Assembly: GCF_001949145.1 (NCBI RefSeq)
Contig: NW_019091649.1
Location: forward strand, 126,001-189,799
Length of the DNA: 63,799 nucleotides
Source: Acanthaster planci
Taxonomy: Eukaryota; Echinodermata; Asteroidea; Valvatida; Acanthasteridae
Reading direction: 5' to 3'
Shown here piece by piece: positions 38,806 to 49,794 of this stretch (the first letter of the stretch is position 1; each line of letters opens with the position of its first letter). The notes under the pieces are model-generated. The model searched no databases, was not told the DNA's origin, and was given only the letters and a program-made list of their open reading frames with translations. Position numbers and translations under genes: made by a program.

Positions 38806-39420
38806 ACAAGCCAGACGTGAACGGAGAGTGCATGAAGCGAAATTTTCTTTTGCTGGTGCCATTAGGGTCAACCTAAATAATTATGTCCATGTAGAAGTCT
38901 ATAACTGCGTAAAACCAGCAATTTTCTACAACCGTGACACATGTGCCCAGACTCCAATTTATCAAGTCTATGGTGAAACGACCATTTGAAACTTCATATC
39001 CATCTTATAAAAAGTCCTTGTTAAAACCTACTTCATGAAGTCCGAAATTCGAAAACGGTATCGTCCAGAAAATGGGGGACAAATTCGAAGTGTTCCCTAA
39101 CGTGTTGCACTTGAAAAAAAATCTCATATTAACATGAAAATTGTAAGAATTTTGAAGTTGATAAATTAGGATGAATCATTATTACTTCCACTCCCATGCC
39201 CAACTACAATCTGTAGGAAATTAATTTTTTTTATTATGGGGGATTTCATTGGAGTTCATTGCACACTTTGAAAAAAATCAGGCCAAAATATTGAGAGCTT
39301 GCAATATTTGAAGCTCACTTATTGTGAAATTTTAGGTTGAAATATTGCTCTGGCAAGATACTTCGCGTCAGAATACTTCAATGATATGGGGTATTGAAAG
39401 TGTATCCCCCACTCTACGGT

Positions 39421-39563
39421 ATTTGTAACAAGTGGCCTTATAGTTCCACCTAACCCCCATAAAGTGCCTTTTTGCCCAACCGCCCTCAGTATTTTGTAAC
39501 AAGTGACCTGTTTTCCCCAATAAGTGTACTTTTTACCTCCAATAATTTTGAAACAAGTGTCCT
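39421..39563. repeat. Degenerate tandem motif TTTGTAACAAGTG
   Basis: GTAACAAGTGGCC (39425), GTAACAAGTGACC (39496) and GAAACAAGTGTCC (39550) are each followed by C-rich DNA and an AAGTG word. The minus-strand frame through it shows a corresponding TCxKI peptide periodicity, probably a by-product. Confidence 0.55.
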
Positions 39564-41199
39564 TCCCCCCAAACACGAGCGCCCAACTTGACTAGCGCAC
39601 CACACACCGAAGTCAAAAGCGCCACCTATCGTCCACGATGTCTGCTTTGAGGATGAGCGTCGAAGTTATTCTTTGATTTTTCGGAGGTCAGCTGAAGATG
39701 AGAGTGTTTCACCTTTCATCGCGGACATCAAATGCTCCTTTTCAACCAACCCACCCCATCCACCCGTCAAAATGAACTTGCTACGCCACTACTGTCTTTT
39801 TCTTCGGGTCGCATGACGTAATTTATCTGAGCATTCATTGGATAGAGACTTATGAAAGAAGCTCAAAATCGTTAGAGCAATACTCATTTGAACACAACTA
39901 CAGATAGTTAAGAATTATCGTCTAATAACATCAGTGCTGAAAATACAGTTCACACAGGGGCTGGTTCAATTATTCGGGATTACACAAATTAAAGTCATTA
40001 TATTAGGCCTTATGCTTGACTTTTCCCTCAGATTGACAAGTAAAAAACACCCTCTATGGTCTTAATACGTCCAAAAACCACTGGCTGCACAAATACACGC
40101 GTGCGTTTTCTTTTCTGCCCATTATTTTTTATTGTTAAAAAGACATTTTGCAAAAAGAAAAGAAATCACCGAACAAATCTGCAATGGCGATATCACCAGA
40201 TATCTTTCTTAAGATACCGGACTGTGTGTTAAATTTCACGCTTGTATCATCAAAGGTACAATGGAAAAGGGAGTAAAGGCAGGAAAAAATTATGAAAATG
40301 AAATGTTGGCACAGAAGAAAGAAATCGATGCTTGACACACACCACACGGCCAACTTGAAAATATGAGATTTTTAAACATTTTTGAACTGAAATTATTTCA
40401 AAATGGCGCCTCATTTCTGCAAAAAGGCAGAAAGGTTTATACAGACAGAAACATTGTGTTATAATTATGCGGTTCACTCTTTTCTTTGTCCCACTCTTCT
40501 CCCGTCTTGTGTGAGTGAGGTGTTTGAACAACCAAACGCCTCAATTCGTTAGGCAATGTTTATGCATTTAGCTATTGCAGTTGTTTTCACTTGTGTTTTA
40601 AATACCGACCCATCTTGAGCAGAAGCACCCCCTCATCGGTTGAACAGTGCCAGGTTGGGGAGTATGTTGCTGGTAGCGACGCCACCTTAATGCGTGCATT
40701 TCATGGTCGTTTGTGAACCAGCGAAACGCAGGTCCAACCACAGGAGCCTCTGCATTAAAATTTAATCTGTGGAATAGAGATAAGAAGTAAAATTGGCCTG
40801 AGACCCCTAGCTTTATTAGCTCGTCGCCCAGCGCCCAAAGAGGGCGCTGACTGAGGAGGGCTGATGGCTGTGATTGGCTACTTTGTGTACGACCTCCGAC
40901 CGCGAGGTTGTCACTTCCCGTCGACAAAGCATAATTTTAAGCATTGGTTAGCCAGTAGCAAAGCTTTTGTATAAACGAAGGCGTTGGCTTATTATGATAA
41001 AACACAGCCTTGATACAATCACGGTAATTTATCTTCTGTATAATAAAAAATACAAAATATTGCGTTCACTAAGGTCAACACTAACCATGGTAAATCTTTA
41101 TCCGGATTTTTTTTCTGTTTTACTATGCAAAGATATTCCTCTTCCCTTAATTAATTAAAATGATACGACTTTGATGCAAACCACTTTTTAAATCAGTCT

Positions 41200-41514
41200 T
41201 TATACATGTAATTGTTATATAATCACCTTTTCACACGAATTCATTCTAGTTTTTATCACTATATTCCGGAAGCTCAATACGTGTTTGGATGTTTAATTAA
41301 GCCTGTTTCCCCGTACATTGTGTATTTATAGTTTTTCTGTCTAATGTAATGTATTCACTGTGTAATGTTTGCTTTTGTCCTTATTTATTTGTACATTTCT
41401 AATTATCTATAAATTTATTTAATGGTTTTGATGTGAGGGCGTAAATGGAAAGCCGTTTAAATTTAACTGAAAGGACGACCCTAGTTAGGTATTACAATAA
41501 ATAAATAAATAAGT
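41200..41514 (+). mobile_element. LINE (CR1/L2-like) 3' end with AAAT tail
   Basis: An AT-rich 3' UTR-like stretch is followed by GATGTGAGGGCGTAAATGGA, AAAGCCGTTTAAATTTAACT, GACCCTAGT and AATAAATAAATAAATAA. That order (GGGC..AATGGAA, TTAAATTTAACTGAA, short A/T tail) is typical of 5'-truncated CR1/L2-type insertions. No reverse transcriptase is present. Confidence 0.45.
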
Positions 41515-41888
41515 TTGAATGGATTTGGCAAAAATACTAGAGGTTTTGCTTAGTGCTCATCTTTGCAGGTCAGTTCTGTTGTCCCTCTTTTGCGCATGCC
41601 CTGTGGAAGAAAAGCACTTGCCTGCAAAATGGCAGCCATGCAAACCCATTAATAACGAAAGGGATCATTAATCTTTCTCGGGGAAACAAAGTAAGCCCTT
41701 CAAAAAGTATTCCAGTCGCGGTTATTCTAATTAATGAGCCAGCCTGTATTCAAACAGCGCAAGCCAAAACTGAAGCACGTCCGAGGTTATTCGGACGAGT
41801 GTTTGAAGTCTGTGCTCTATCAGCAGGGCCCTATACGCTGACTCACGCGCATGCGTGAAATACTGAACTGGGTAATACTGGCGTTTTC

Positions 41889-42004
41889 AAGAGTTTGCAA
41901 CGCATTGGCCAATCGTAATGCGCGAAATCTGTCGATCCGATGCACGTTTGGAAAGGGTCGACAGATTTCGCGGGTTTTGATTGGACAACGCGTTGCAAGC
42001 TCTT
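41889..42004. repeat. Hairpin with 50-bp arms and 16-nt loop
   Basis: 41889-41938 (starting AAGAGTTTGCAACGCATTGG) pairs with 41955-42004 across a 16-base loop with a small number of mismatches. Each arm holds a CCAAT box and the word GCGAAATCTGTCGA. It is a MITE or a structured regulatory element in the Scribble/YTHDF spacer. Confidence 0.88.
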
Positions 42005-43749
42005 GGAGGCACACTACAGACCCTGAAAGTAAAAGGTCACCCAGCGAGCTTCCGGACCCCTTGCGTGGTCTGCCTAGTGGGCCGTCCTATCACGTTCGAT
42101 AATATTTGGGGGAAAAAAAATCTTTACTTAAACCACCCCATGAAACACTCATGTTGGAATTTTACCTTTGTTTTCCTCAAGTAATATTTTGGAAAGTAAC
42201 CCGCAGAAGGGTATAAAACGAATTTAATTAACGACCTCTCACGTCCGGCGATATCATACCTAGGTCTCCTTGTTCATGCACGTTTGTTTTCACTCGCCGT
42301 GCGTTCTTAAAAACGAGATTGTACAACCTTGCAAAGATTTACCTACCTGCAGTCGATGGGTTCAAGTTCAGATTCCGTTGAGTTGACATCACGCAGTTGT
42401 TGTCAGCAAAGGCTAGATAAAATATTAAAACCTTTCGTAAAAGTAGAATATTGCTTTATGTTTATTAGCTGATAAATTATCAAACTGTGCGAAATTTTCG
42501 ATCTGTCTGTATTTGGCTTTTACCCACAGACTATCATAAAGTTTCAAACCGTAAATGTTCATTTGCGTACGACACTGCTGCATTGCATTGTTCTTCATGT
42601 ATTTTAGATTTTTGGAAGTGATGGGTCATTTTTTGGCAGGATGTTTCTCTTTTAGATCAGGTAATTTTTCAGTTTTCAATAACTTGATATACTAGCAAAT
42701 ATTTTTCACAGCCTTTTTTCCAAGTTGGATTTTTAAAGAAGAAACTGGACGAAAAAATATTACAAATTCTAAAATCTTTACACGGTATTTTTGCTATCCA
42801 AGAGTTCCGGAAACGCGTCATCATGGGTCAACTTTCAGGCTTTATTGTGAATCGTCCGTATTAAGCAGCAAACATTAAAAATACATGTAGTGTATCACTA
42901 AACAGACCAAAAAAAAAACATTTCTCTAAAAAATGAATCTGTGCAAAATTCCGCATCAGCAAGCAAATAAGAAAGAACCGTAAGTTAAAAAAAGAATACA
43001 GCTACATGTATTATGGCGCAACCCCCGCGGCCGGCCCAAAACGTACGTACGTAAAGTGAAGCATCACCCAAAATAATGTTGAGAGTACGATATATTATCA
43101 AAAGTGTCTTGAACGGCTTCAGATTTTTTTTCCTCCGGGAATGAATTCCGATTACTCGAAAAAAAAAACCTGAAACTTAGCGGGTTCAAGTCACTAAGTG
43201 AAACAACAGGGAGTACATGTACATGTATATTCTGCGTACCGTAAGAAAGAAAAACGAGCAGTGTTTTAAGATACGTGTATTGTTTTGTAATATCACCAGC
43301 CAAAAGAATGAATGTTCATCGTTAATATTGGACTTGTTATAGACCGTTAGGTGAAGGCTCAAATTCGTTTGTTTCGTTCCAGCATAAATATGGAATAAAA
43401 GTACATGTACATCAAGCCCTTTCCTGCTAGAAATGATAATGAGGCAACCAGAACAATTCACATCAAGAGAGCCTATTGTTAGGACGGAATCTTCCTACGT
43501 CGCAAAATAAGTCTCAAATTTCCTCTTTTCGTTAGAATTTCATTTTGACTTCACTTTATTTTTGGGGGAACACTCATTGGAAAAGAGAATTAAATTCTGT
43601 GAAAACTAATGTCGAATAATTACCCCTATTTTCCTGCACGTAAATTAGGTAATTGATTGAAGGGGAAATTTTCACTGGTGCCGTACACCTTCGTACATAG
43701 CGTTTAAAATATAAAGATGACATAGTACCAGTTAAAAATACATTCCAAA

Positions 43750-44016
43750 GGTGCTGACGTTGCATATCACGTGGGTGAGTGTCATAACGCGGGACCGAGG
43801 CTGATCTTGGCGCATGTGCAGCATCGCCATTGTCCGTGAGGAAAGCAAGTTCTACCGCTCTTTACAACCAGCAAGCCCCAAATTTGTGGACATTTTGCCG
43901 ACTTTGAACGGCACCTAGAGCAACAGTGTGACTCTTATCCCGTGCGGGGACACCTGAACTGCCACTTTTGGCCATTATAAAGTTTTACTTGGATATATTC
44001 GGAATTAAACCGGGCA
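43750..44016 (+). promoter_or_regulatory. Probable YTHDF promoter and 5' UTR
   Basis: This stretch is richer in CpG than the DNA on either side. It carries a CACGTG E-box at 43768-43773, two GCCATT motifs (about 43827 and 43971, YY1-like) and no clear TATA box before the ATG at 44017. The transcription start cannot be placed from sequence alone. Confidence 0.45.
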
Positions 44017-44037
44017 ATGTCTGCTGGAGTCGACCAG
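44017..44037 (+). CDS. YTHDF: YTHDF exon 1 (coding part)
   Basis: It encodes MSAGVDQ and stops at the donor CAG|GTTTGT, phase 0. The context before the ATG is GGGCA. Vertebrate YTHDF exon 1 also encodes only MSA..xQ before its first intron, which supports this start over the downstream ATG at 47238. Confidence 0.93.
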
Positions 44038-47000
44038 GTTTGTATCGCATTTTCCATCTACTTTTCACATTGCGTTTGTGGTTGTCAACTCAACCTTGAA
44101 AATAGCGGTAACACACAGCACACCGCGCCTCATCTCACTCAGTGCGGTACATGTCACTTCCGCCATCTTCAGATCTTAACGTTAGAGCGAAATGTTTGTT
44201 CCCATTTTAACACGTCTCTTTACCTTTTCCCCCTCGCTTTCCGCTGCATGGATGATCTTTGGTGTTCACAGAAGCCGAAATCCCAAAGGGCTCAAGGTGA
44301 GAATATGATGTGATTGTTACGTGAAGGATATGAAATTATTGCAAACTGAAAATTTTGTTGGAGTTGCCATTTTGCTGACTTGCTTTTATCGCAAGTCAAA
44401 TCTAAGGAAATGACTGGCCTTTTCTCAACAAAATAAACCAAAAAGTTGGTACAGCTTCATTCAAGTTCCACAATCATGTGAGTGGAACTTGAAATCAGAG
44501 AAGTGAGTTTGAAATGGTCAGACCAGCATTGTACGATTGTAATAGACTAGGACCATAATATAGTTCAATGTGGAAGGCATCCAGCAGATACTTTTTTGGC
44601 ATATTTCAAATTATGTATTTCTTGGAATGGAGTTGTGCTAAGAATGGGGGGCTATTTGCCCATATTTGTGATTGGTTGTATGTTAGTAAATCTTTCTTTC
44701 TGTTTTAACACTGAAAAACATCGGCCTTGAATTCACGTCAACAAACAGAAGTAATGGCTATTCACAATGTAAGGCCATCACTATTCCACCAGCCACATTG
44801 AATGTTTCAAATCCAGTTATGTGTTGAAACTAAATTCTACCAATTTTTTATTTTAAGCTTCAGATTTATTGCGTACATGCATACTTTTTAAAAACTGCCT
44901 CATTAAACCTAGGGGCCCAATGTTTCTTTGACATCCCAATTCATTACAACGGAAGAGGTGTTCAGTAGTTTCAGGTGTTCATATCAGAGTTTCATACACA
45001 GACATCACTCGTTTCCCTTGCAGTGGTTTACTGGCCATCAGAAAGTGATAACAGTCGCACAAAGTCAACTCAAGCAGGGAAAATAGGAAAGAACTTTCTT
45101 GGAAAACGCTTAAAATTGTTCAGACCAGTCTCACAGAGTTTGTGTCCAGGGTGTCAAGTGATGCCCATCTATGGAACTTTTTCTATAGTATATTTATCTT
45201 GTCCTGCTGGCTTTTCAGGCTGGTGCATGTAGTGACTGAACTCTGAAGCTATGACCATTGCCAATGATTGCATTGAGTTTAGATATTGCAAGTTATTGCA
45301 GATTGAAGAGGGCTGACACTTTTTGTCTTAATTGGATCTCTTTGGAACGGTTTGCCCAGAATATCACAGTTTAAGAATTTAGTTTTACTTGAAAGATGTG
45401 TTTTCGTTTCCATGTACTTTATTTTAATATCAGGAATTATCGTCAGAACAAAGCTTTACTAACTTGTTGCGTTTTTTTTTTTTTTTTGCAGTTCAAAATG
45501 GTCCAGTGAACCAAAAAGATGGTGTTTCTGATGAAGACTTTGAACGATACATGCAGACAAATCAAGCCAATCAGGTGTGTAGGTATATCCTGGATCATTC
45601 AGATCCGACTTTCGTGAATGTTGCTGGTATTTTCAAGATAACAAACTGACTGATTAGGAGAAAATTTTGCATAAGTCGTGTGATTTGGCACTGGGTTGCA
45701 GTCATGTCCCCCCTGTAATGGTCACTTACATCATGCCACAAGATGCTCTGCGTGACTTGTCAAAGTCACGTTCAGGCATGTCATGAGCAGTGAAGGCTGC
45801 CCATAATTGAATGGAGGTTGCCCATCTCTAGCAAGACCTTGATTTTGTGCGGCAGAGAAGTATGAGGGTCACAAGTACGGTAATGGTCATATATTTGCTG
45901 TTGTAACCAATAACTTCCATTGTGCTTTTAATAAGTGTGGCACACACACAAAAAATTTAAATTCAGTGTAGAATTTACCAGAAATTGCTTTTTTGTTTCA
46001 AGTGGAAAAACCGCTTTTTAGCATGCTGACTGTCAGCTGTTTTGAAAGGGAATAATAATACACCCACAATGCTGTGAACTTTAGAGAAAAACCTCCCAGC
46101 ATATTGGACGGTTTTTTTTTAATTACACGTAGATTCAATTTCTCTCAACTTCATAGTTATATTCAACTGTTTTTCTATTTTTTACTGTAAAAAGAATATA
46201 GGAAATTTCCAAAGGTGGAAGTGTGATGTCGCCAAAGGAAGTGCTTTATTTTGTGGAGCACTGAGGAAAAACCAAGAGACAATGCATTGTCATTGTTGAA
46301 AAACGTGTACTACTGCCAAGGCATGAACTATCCCCTAGCAATCTTGTCACAAGTAACGTCAATGTACAATATATTTGTAGTTGGTGTAACAACGTGGTCT
46401 TCTCCATGCCAGCAGTCAGCATGTCAACAAAAACAGGTTACAAAATGAAATGTGTACCCTGTGGCTCTCCTGGTTTCCAATGAAGGGTTCAGCTCTTCAG
46501 CACTGACACATTGGCAGCTATAATGAGAATGTACATGAATTGAAAGGGTTTAGAGGAGTCCGCATGCCATCTGAATCAGATTGGGGAAACTCCAAACCCA
46601 CACTTAAATGCTGCCTTTTTGGCCTGATGTGGTCTACCTGCATCGTACAATTGACAACTGAATGACTTGAATAAATGACAAATGAGCACCCTGGATTCAG
46701 AATGGGGAGAGAATCATTCAAAGTGATTGATTCTAAATTCAAGCTAACCCTTGTTGCCTGACGGGCCATCATTGACACACAGCAATTGACAGCTTTGCAA
46801 AACATAGCACTGTGGTGGTTGGAACTGTAGATATGCAGAAGTAGCAGTCTGTATGTTTCAAAGAGTGTAATAGATCACTTTTGAAAATGCACATGTCTTG
46901 TTTACGTTACAATGAATATGTGGTTAATAACAAATATATTTTTCCTACTGGTACATACACATCTCATATACTGGGCATGTTTCCAACACCAGTTTATCAA

Positions 47001-49794
47001 ATGTTGGTCATAACAGTTTATAATTGGCATACTGAGTCCTCCAAGAATAAGTCAATTATCAGTAATTGTGTAAATGTACAATTTTTCTGCTTATATATAT
47101 ATGTACAGACATAGCTGCAACAAATTTTATAATCAAATTTATTTTTGGTGACAAAATTTCTAACCATGTTGTCCTTTTGTTCCCAATGTATTGCTACTCG
47201 TGGACGCTGACCATCCCAGGGGTACACCGCTCCCAATATGGCACCTACACAGGACTATATGCCAAGTTACTACCCATCCTATTCCTTCCAATACTCCATG
47301 CCTGGCAGTGAGACTACCTGGTCTACAGGAGGGGACTTCAACAACTTCAACTATGGGTATGACAGCAGTTACCCTGCGGAGAACTACTACAACCAGCCTG
47401 GCACTACCCCGCCATACTTGAACCAAGGCTTGAACTTCTTCCCGGGAAATGCTGACTTCATGACTGGATCTTGGGGTAACAGCTCTGCTCCAGGACCACA
47501 GGGACAGCAGCAGGTGACCTCTCGTAGCCAGCAGGCAGCGCAGGGGACTTCTTACTATGATTATGCCCGCTATCCCAATGCGTCTCAGCAGCCAGTGACG
47601 TCAGGTGGTCAACGTGGCTACCAGGGCATTAATGGACTGGACGGGCATGATGGGAAGGCTCATGGTATGAAGGCGGTTGAGCAGGGGATGGCTGGACTGA
47701 ATATTGGAGCAGCTGGCGACAAGCAGACAGGGATTGGTGCGGTGATGACCCAGAACGCCCATGGAATGCGGTCAGATCAGGACATGGTGCGTGGACAGCA
47801 AGTCACCACATCCATGGCTCAGCAGGCTCCTCCTCCGGCAGTCTCAGCCCCAGTGGCAGCTGCCAAACCCCAGTCTTGGGCAGCTATTGCTAGCAAACCA
47901 GCAAAGCCTCAACCCAAACTGAAAACCAAGATAGGATCCCATGCTCCTGTGCCAACTCAGCTCCCACCCATGAAACAAACCATGACCATTGGCACTTGGA
48001 ATGGTAATGACAAGCAAGGACCCAAGCCGGCGACCACTTCAAGCGCGTCCACCGTGCCGCCTCAGATGCAGCAAGCAACCCATTCCCAAGCCTCGTCCCA
48101 AGGACAGGGCGGTCAGGCCACTAAGCACCAAGAGCATGTGCAAGGAGAGCATAGTGGACATCATGGACAGCAGCAGCAGCAGCAGCAACAACAACAACAG
48201 CAGAGCCGTGCCCATCAGCAGTCCCAACAGCAAAGGAACCATGGCAGCAACCAACCCAATCAACAACAGCAGATGCAGCGCTGGAGTACCAGCACCAGTC
48301 ATGGGAGTAGTAACAGCTATGCTTCTCATTCTGGCAGTGGTGGCGGTAACAGTAGCAGTGCCAGTGGAACTTCTGGAATGAGTTCCATGTCAGGGAATCA
48401 AGCTGGCAGTGGAGCTTCTTCCCAGCAGAGTAGCACACCCAGCCCTGTGCTGGATAAACTGCGCTCAGCTAATACATACAACCCCGGCGAATTCACACTG
48501 GATGTTAAGAACTCGCGCATGTTCATCATCAAGAGCTACTCAGAGGATGATATTCATCGCTCCATCAAGTATGGCATCTGGTGCAGCACTGAGCACGGCA
48601 ACAAACGCCTGGACAGTGCGTTCCGTGAGCGCGCCAACAAGGGACCCGTCTACCTGCTGTATAGTGTCAATGGCAGTGGACACTTCTGCGGTGTGGCCGA
48701 GATGATGTCACCGGTGGACTACAACGTCAATACGGGTGTCTGGATGCAAGACAAGTGGAAGGGGCGCTTTGACGTGCGTTGGGTGTATGTCAAAGATGTG
48801 CCTAACAGTCAGCTGCGTCACATTCGGCTGGAGAACAACGACAATAAGCCAGTGACAAACTCACGTGACACTCAGGAAGTTTCGCTGGACAAGGGACGTC
48901 AAGTGGTCAAGATCATCCATGCATACCGCCACACCACATCCATTTTTGACGACTTTGGGCATTACGAGAAGCGCCAAGAGGAAGACACTGCACGTAAGGT
49001 AAATAAGAGCTTAACATTTCTCGGGCCTCAGCCTGAGCAAACTTGAGAAGAATTTTGGAAAGATAACCTTGTCTAGATACTCAACAAGACTAGGTAACGT
49101 GGAGCAAGACGGAAAGGTGATTTGTTACATAGTCTCCATCTAAGTTTGAAAGAAGTATGACAGCCATACATGTAAGTGCACATCTGAACAGACTGCTGTG
49201 CAATAAAGTCTATGCAGGTATGCACTAATTCGTTATTGGTCTTTTAACCCTAACCCTCCAGGATACTTTGGTTTGACACTCTGTCAGACACATCAGTCTG
49301 CATCATTTGTCATAGTGGCTGCCTGCCCAGCGTCACAAGATCCCACAGTCAATTCTGCCCAAGGCCAAACAGCGTGGGACTCTGTGGTTGCCAGTCACCA
49401 CAAGATCCTACATTGGCATTGCTCAATGGGAATAGCTCCTATTACCTCAACATGGCCAGTTTGTTGGCCTTTATGTTGATTGGCCAGTGTGCAAAGTGCA
49501 TCAGACTTTTTCACGACATACACTGTGCTGCATATGGCAGGGTTAGGGTTTAAAGTTTACACACAGCAATTAGGAAAGAAGTGATTTAGAACTTTGAATT
49601 GCAGAAACAACAGTAACGGTAATTTCAATATTGGCGGAAGCTTACTGTTTACTCTCACAGTTGGTCAACACGTCGAGATTGAAACATGTATATGCAATTG
49701 ACACTATTTGTGCACTCGTAACACTGCTTTTTCTGTTGTTTTATTTTCTTCATAGCCCTCTGGTCGTGACCGTAGGAACCAACACAGGAACTAA
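44017..49794 (+). CDS. YTHDF: YTHDF-family N6-methyladenosine reader, complete five-exon gene
   Basis: YTHDF proteins bind m6A in cytoplasmic mRNA and recruit decay or translation factors. Five exons, 44017-44037, 44272-44296, 45492-45574, 47220-48998 and 49756-49794, join in frame with GT-AG introns into 648 residues plus TAA. The N-terminus [32 protein letters not shown] matches vertebrate YTHDF2 (MSASSLLEQ-RPKGQGNK-VQNGSVHQKDGL), with exon borders at the same points. Residues about 44-460 are a low-complexity P/Q/N/G/S region with the conserved [19 protein letters not shown] block and a Q12 run. The YTH domain runs from about residue 475 to 620. The three aromatic-cage tryptophans fall at 497, 551 and 556, the same 54- and 5-residue spacing as W432/W486/W491 of human YTHDF2. 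Invertebrates usually carry one YTHDF, so the 1/2/3 paralogue number is not meaningful. The 5' region has an E-box and GC-rich DNA, fitting a housekeeping promoter. Confidence 0.97.
44272..44296 (+). CDS. YTHDF: YTHDF exon 2, 25-nt microexon
   Basis: It is flanked by TTCACAG and GTGAGA and encodes KPKSQRAQ plus the first base of a Val codon. It corresponds to RPKGQGNK of human YTHDF2, and its phase-1 end is exactly restored by exon 3 (G + TT = Val). Confidence 0.92.
45492..45574 (+). CDS. YTHDF: YTHDF exon 3
   Basis: The exon follows a long T tract and TTTGCAG. It encodes (V)[19 protein letters not shown] then MQTNQANQ and ends CAG|GTGTGT in phase 0. The VQNG.V.QKDG...DDF block is the conserved YTHDF N-terminal motif. 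Confidence 0.95.
47220..48998 (+). CDS. YTHDF: YTHDF exon 4, main exon with low-complexity region and YTH domain
   Basis: The exon is 1779 nt between CATCCCAG and GTAAATAAG. Its first codons ([18 protein letters not shown]) precede the in-frame ATG at 47238 and match AYTAMSDSYLPSYY of vertebrate YTHDF2, so translation does not begin at 47238. It holds nearly the whole protein: a Tyr/Gly/Pro-rich segment, the WGN/FFP aggregation-prone part, the [11 protein letters not shown] block, poly-Q, a Ser/Gly-rich linker, then the YTH fold from [19 protein letters not shown] to [18 protein letters not shown]. If intron 4 were retained, 15 other residues and a TGA at 49044-49046 would follow. Confidence 0.97.
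48168..48203 (+). repeat. CAG/CAA repeat encoding Q12 in YTHDF
   Basis: Twelve consecutive Gln codons, CAG interrupted by four CAA, lie in the low-complexity region of YTHDF exon 4. Several more short Q runs flank it. Length polymorphism is likely. Confidence 0.95.
49756..49794 (+). CDS. YTHDF: YTHDF exon 5 (C-terminal tail)
   Basis: After the acceptor TTCTTCATAG it encodes [12 protein letters not shown] and TAA. Vertebrate YTHDFs end with a similar short basic tail (for example ERQGRGK or RNKQ) on a separate last exon, and the phase (0) fits exon 4. Confidence 0.85.
   Translation, partial: PSGRDRRNQHRN

Larger units (their letters stand above)
38199..43749. other. Spacer between divergent Scribble and YTHDF
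   Basis: It probably includes Scribble 5' noncoding sequence and promoter. Also present are a 55-bp palindrome (38751-38805), a short tandem motif (39421-39563), a LINE-like 3' tail (41200-41514) and a long hairpin (41889-42004). The 109-codon minus-strand frame at 40598-40927 has no recognisable similarity. Confidence 0.6.
44038..47219 (+). other. YTHDF introns 1-3
   Basis: The introns are 44038-44271 (234 bp), 44297-45491 (1195 bp) and 45575-47219 (1645 bp). The sequence is AT-rich and almost free of TACATGTA words. The small open frames in it (for example 44975-45232 and 46518-46805) have no recognisable similarity and I regard them as chance. Confidence 0.8.

Noticed and set aside
40598-40927. 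109-codon minus-strand frame in the Scribble/YTHDF spacer
   Set aside because: No similarity recognised. It could be 5' noncoding sequence of Scribble, but coding cannot be supported.
47890-48438. Minus-strand Leu/Met/Ala-rich frames inside YTHDF
   Set aside because: They are antisense shadows of the poly-Gln and Ser/Gly codons of YTHDF exon 4.
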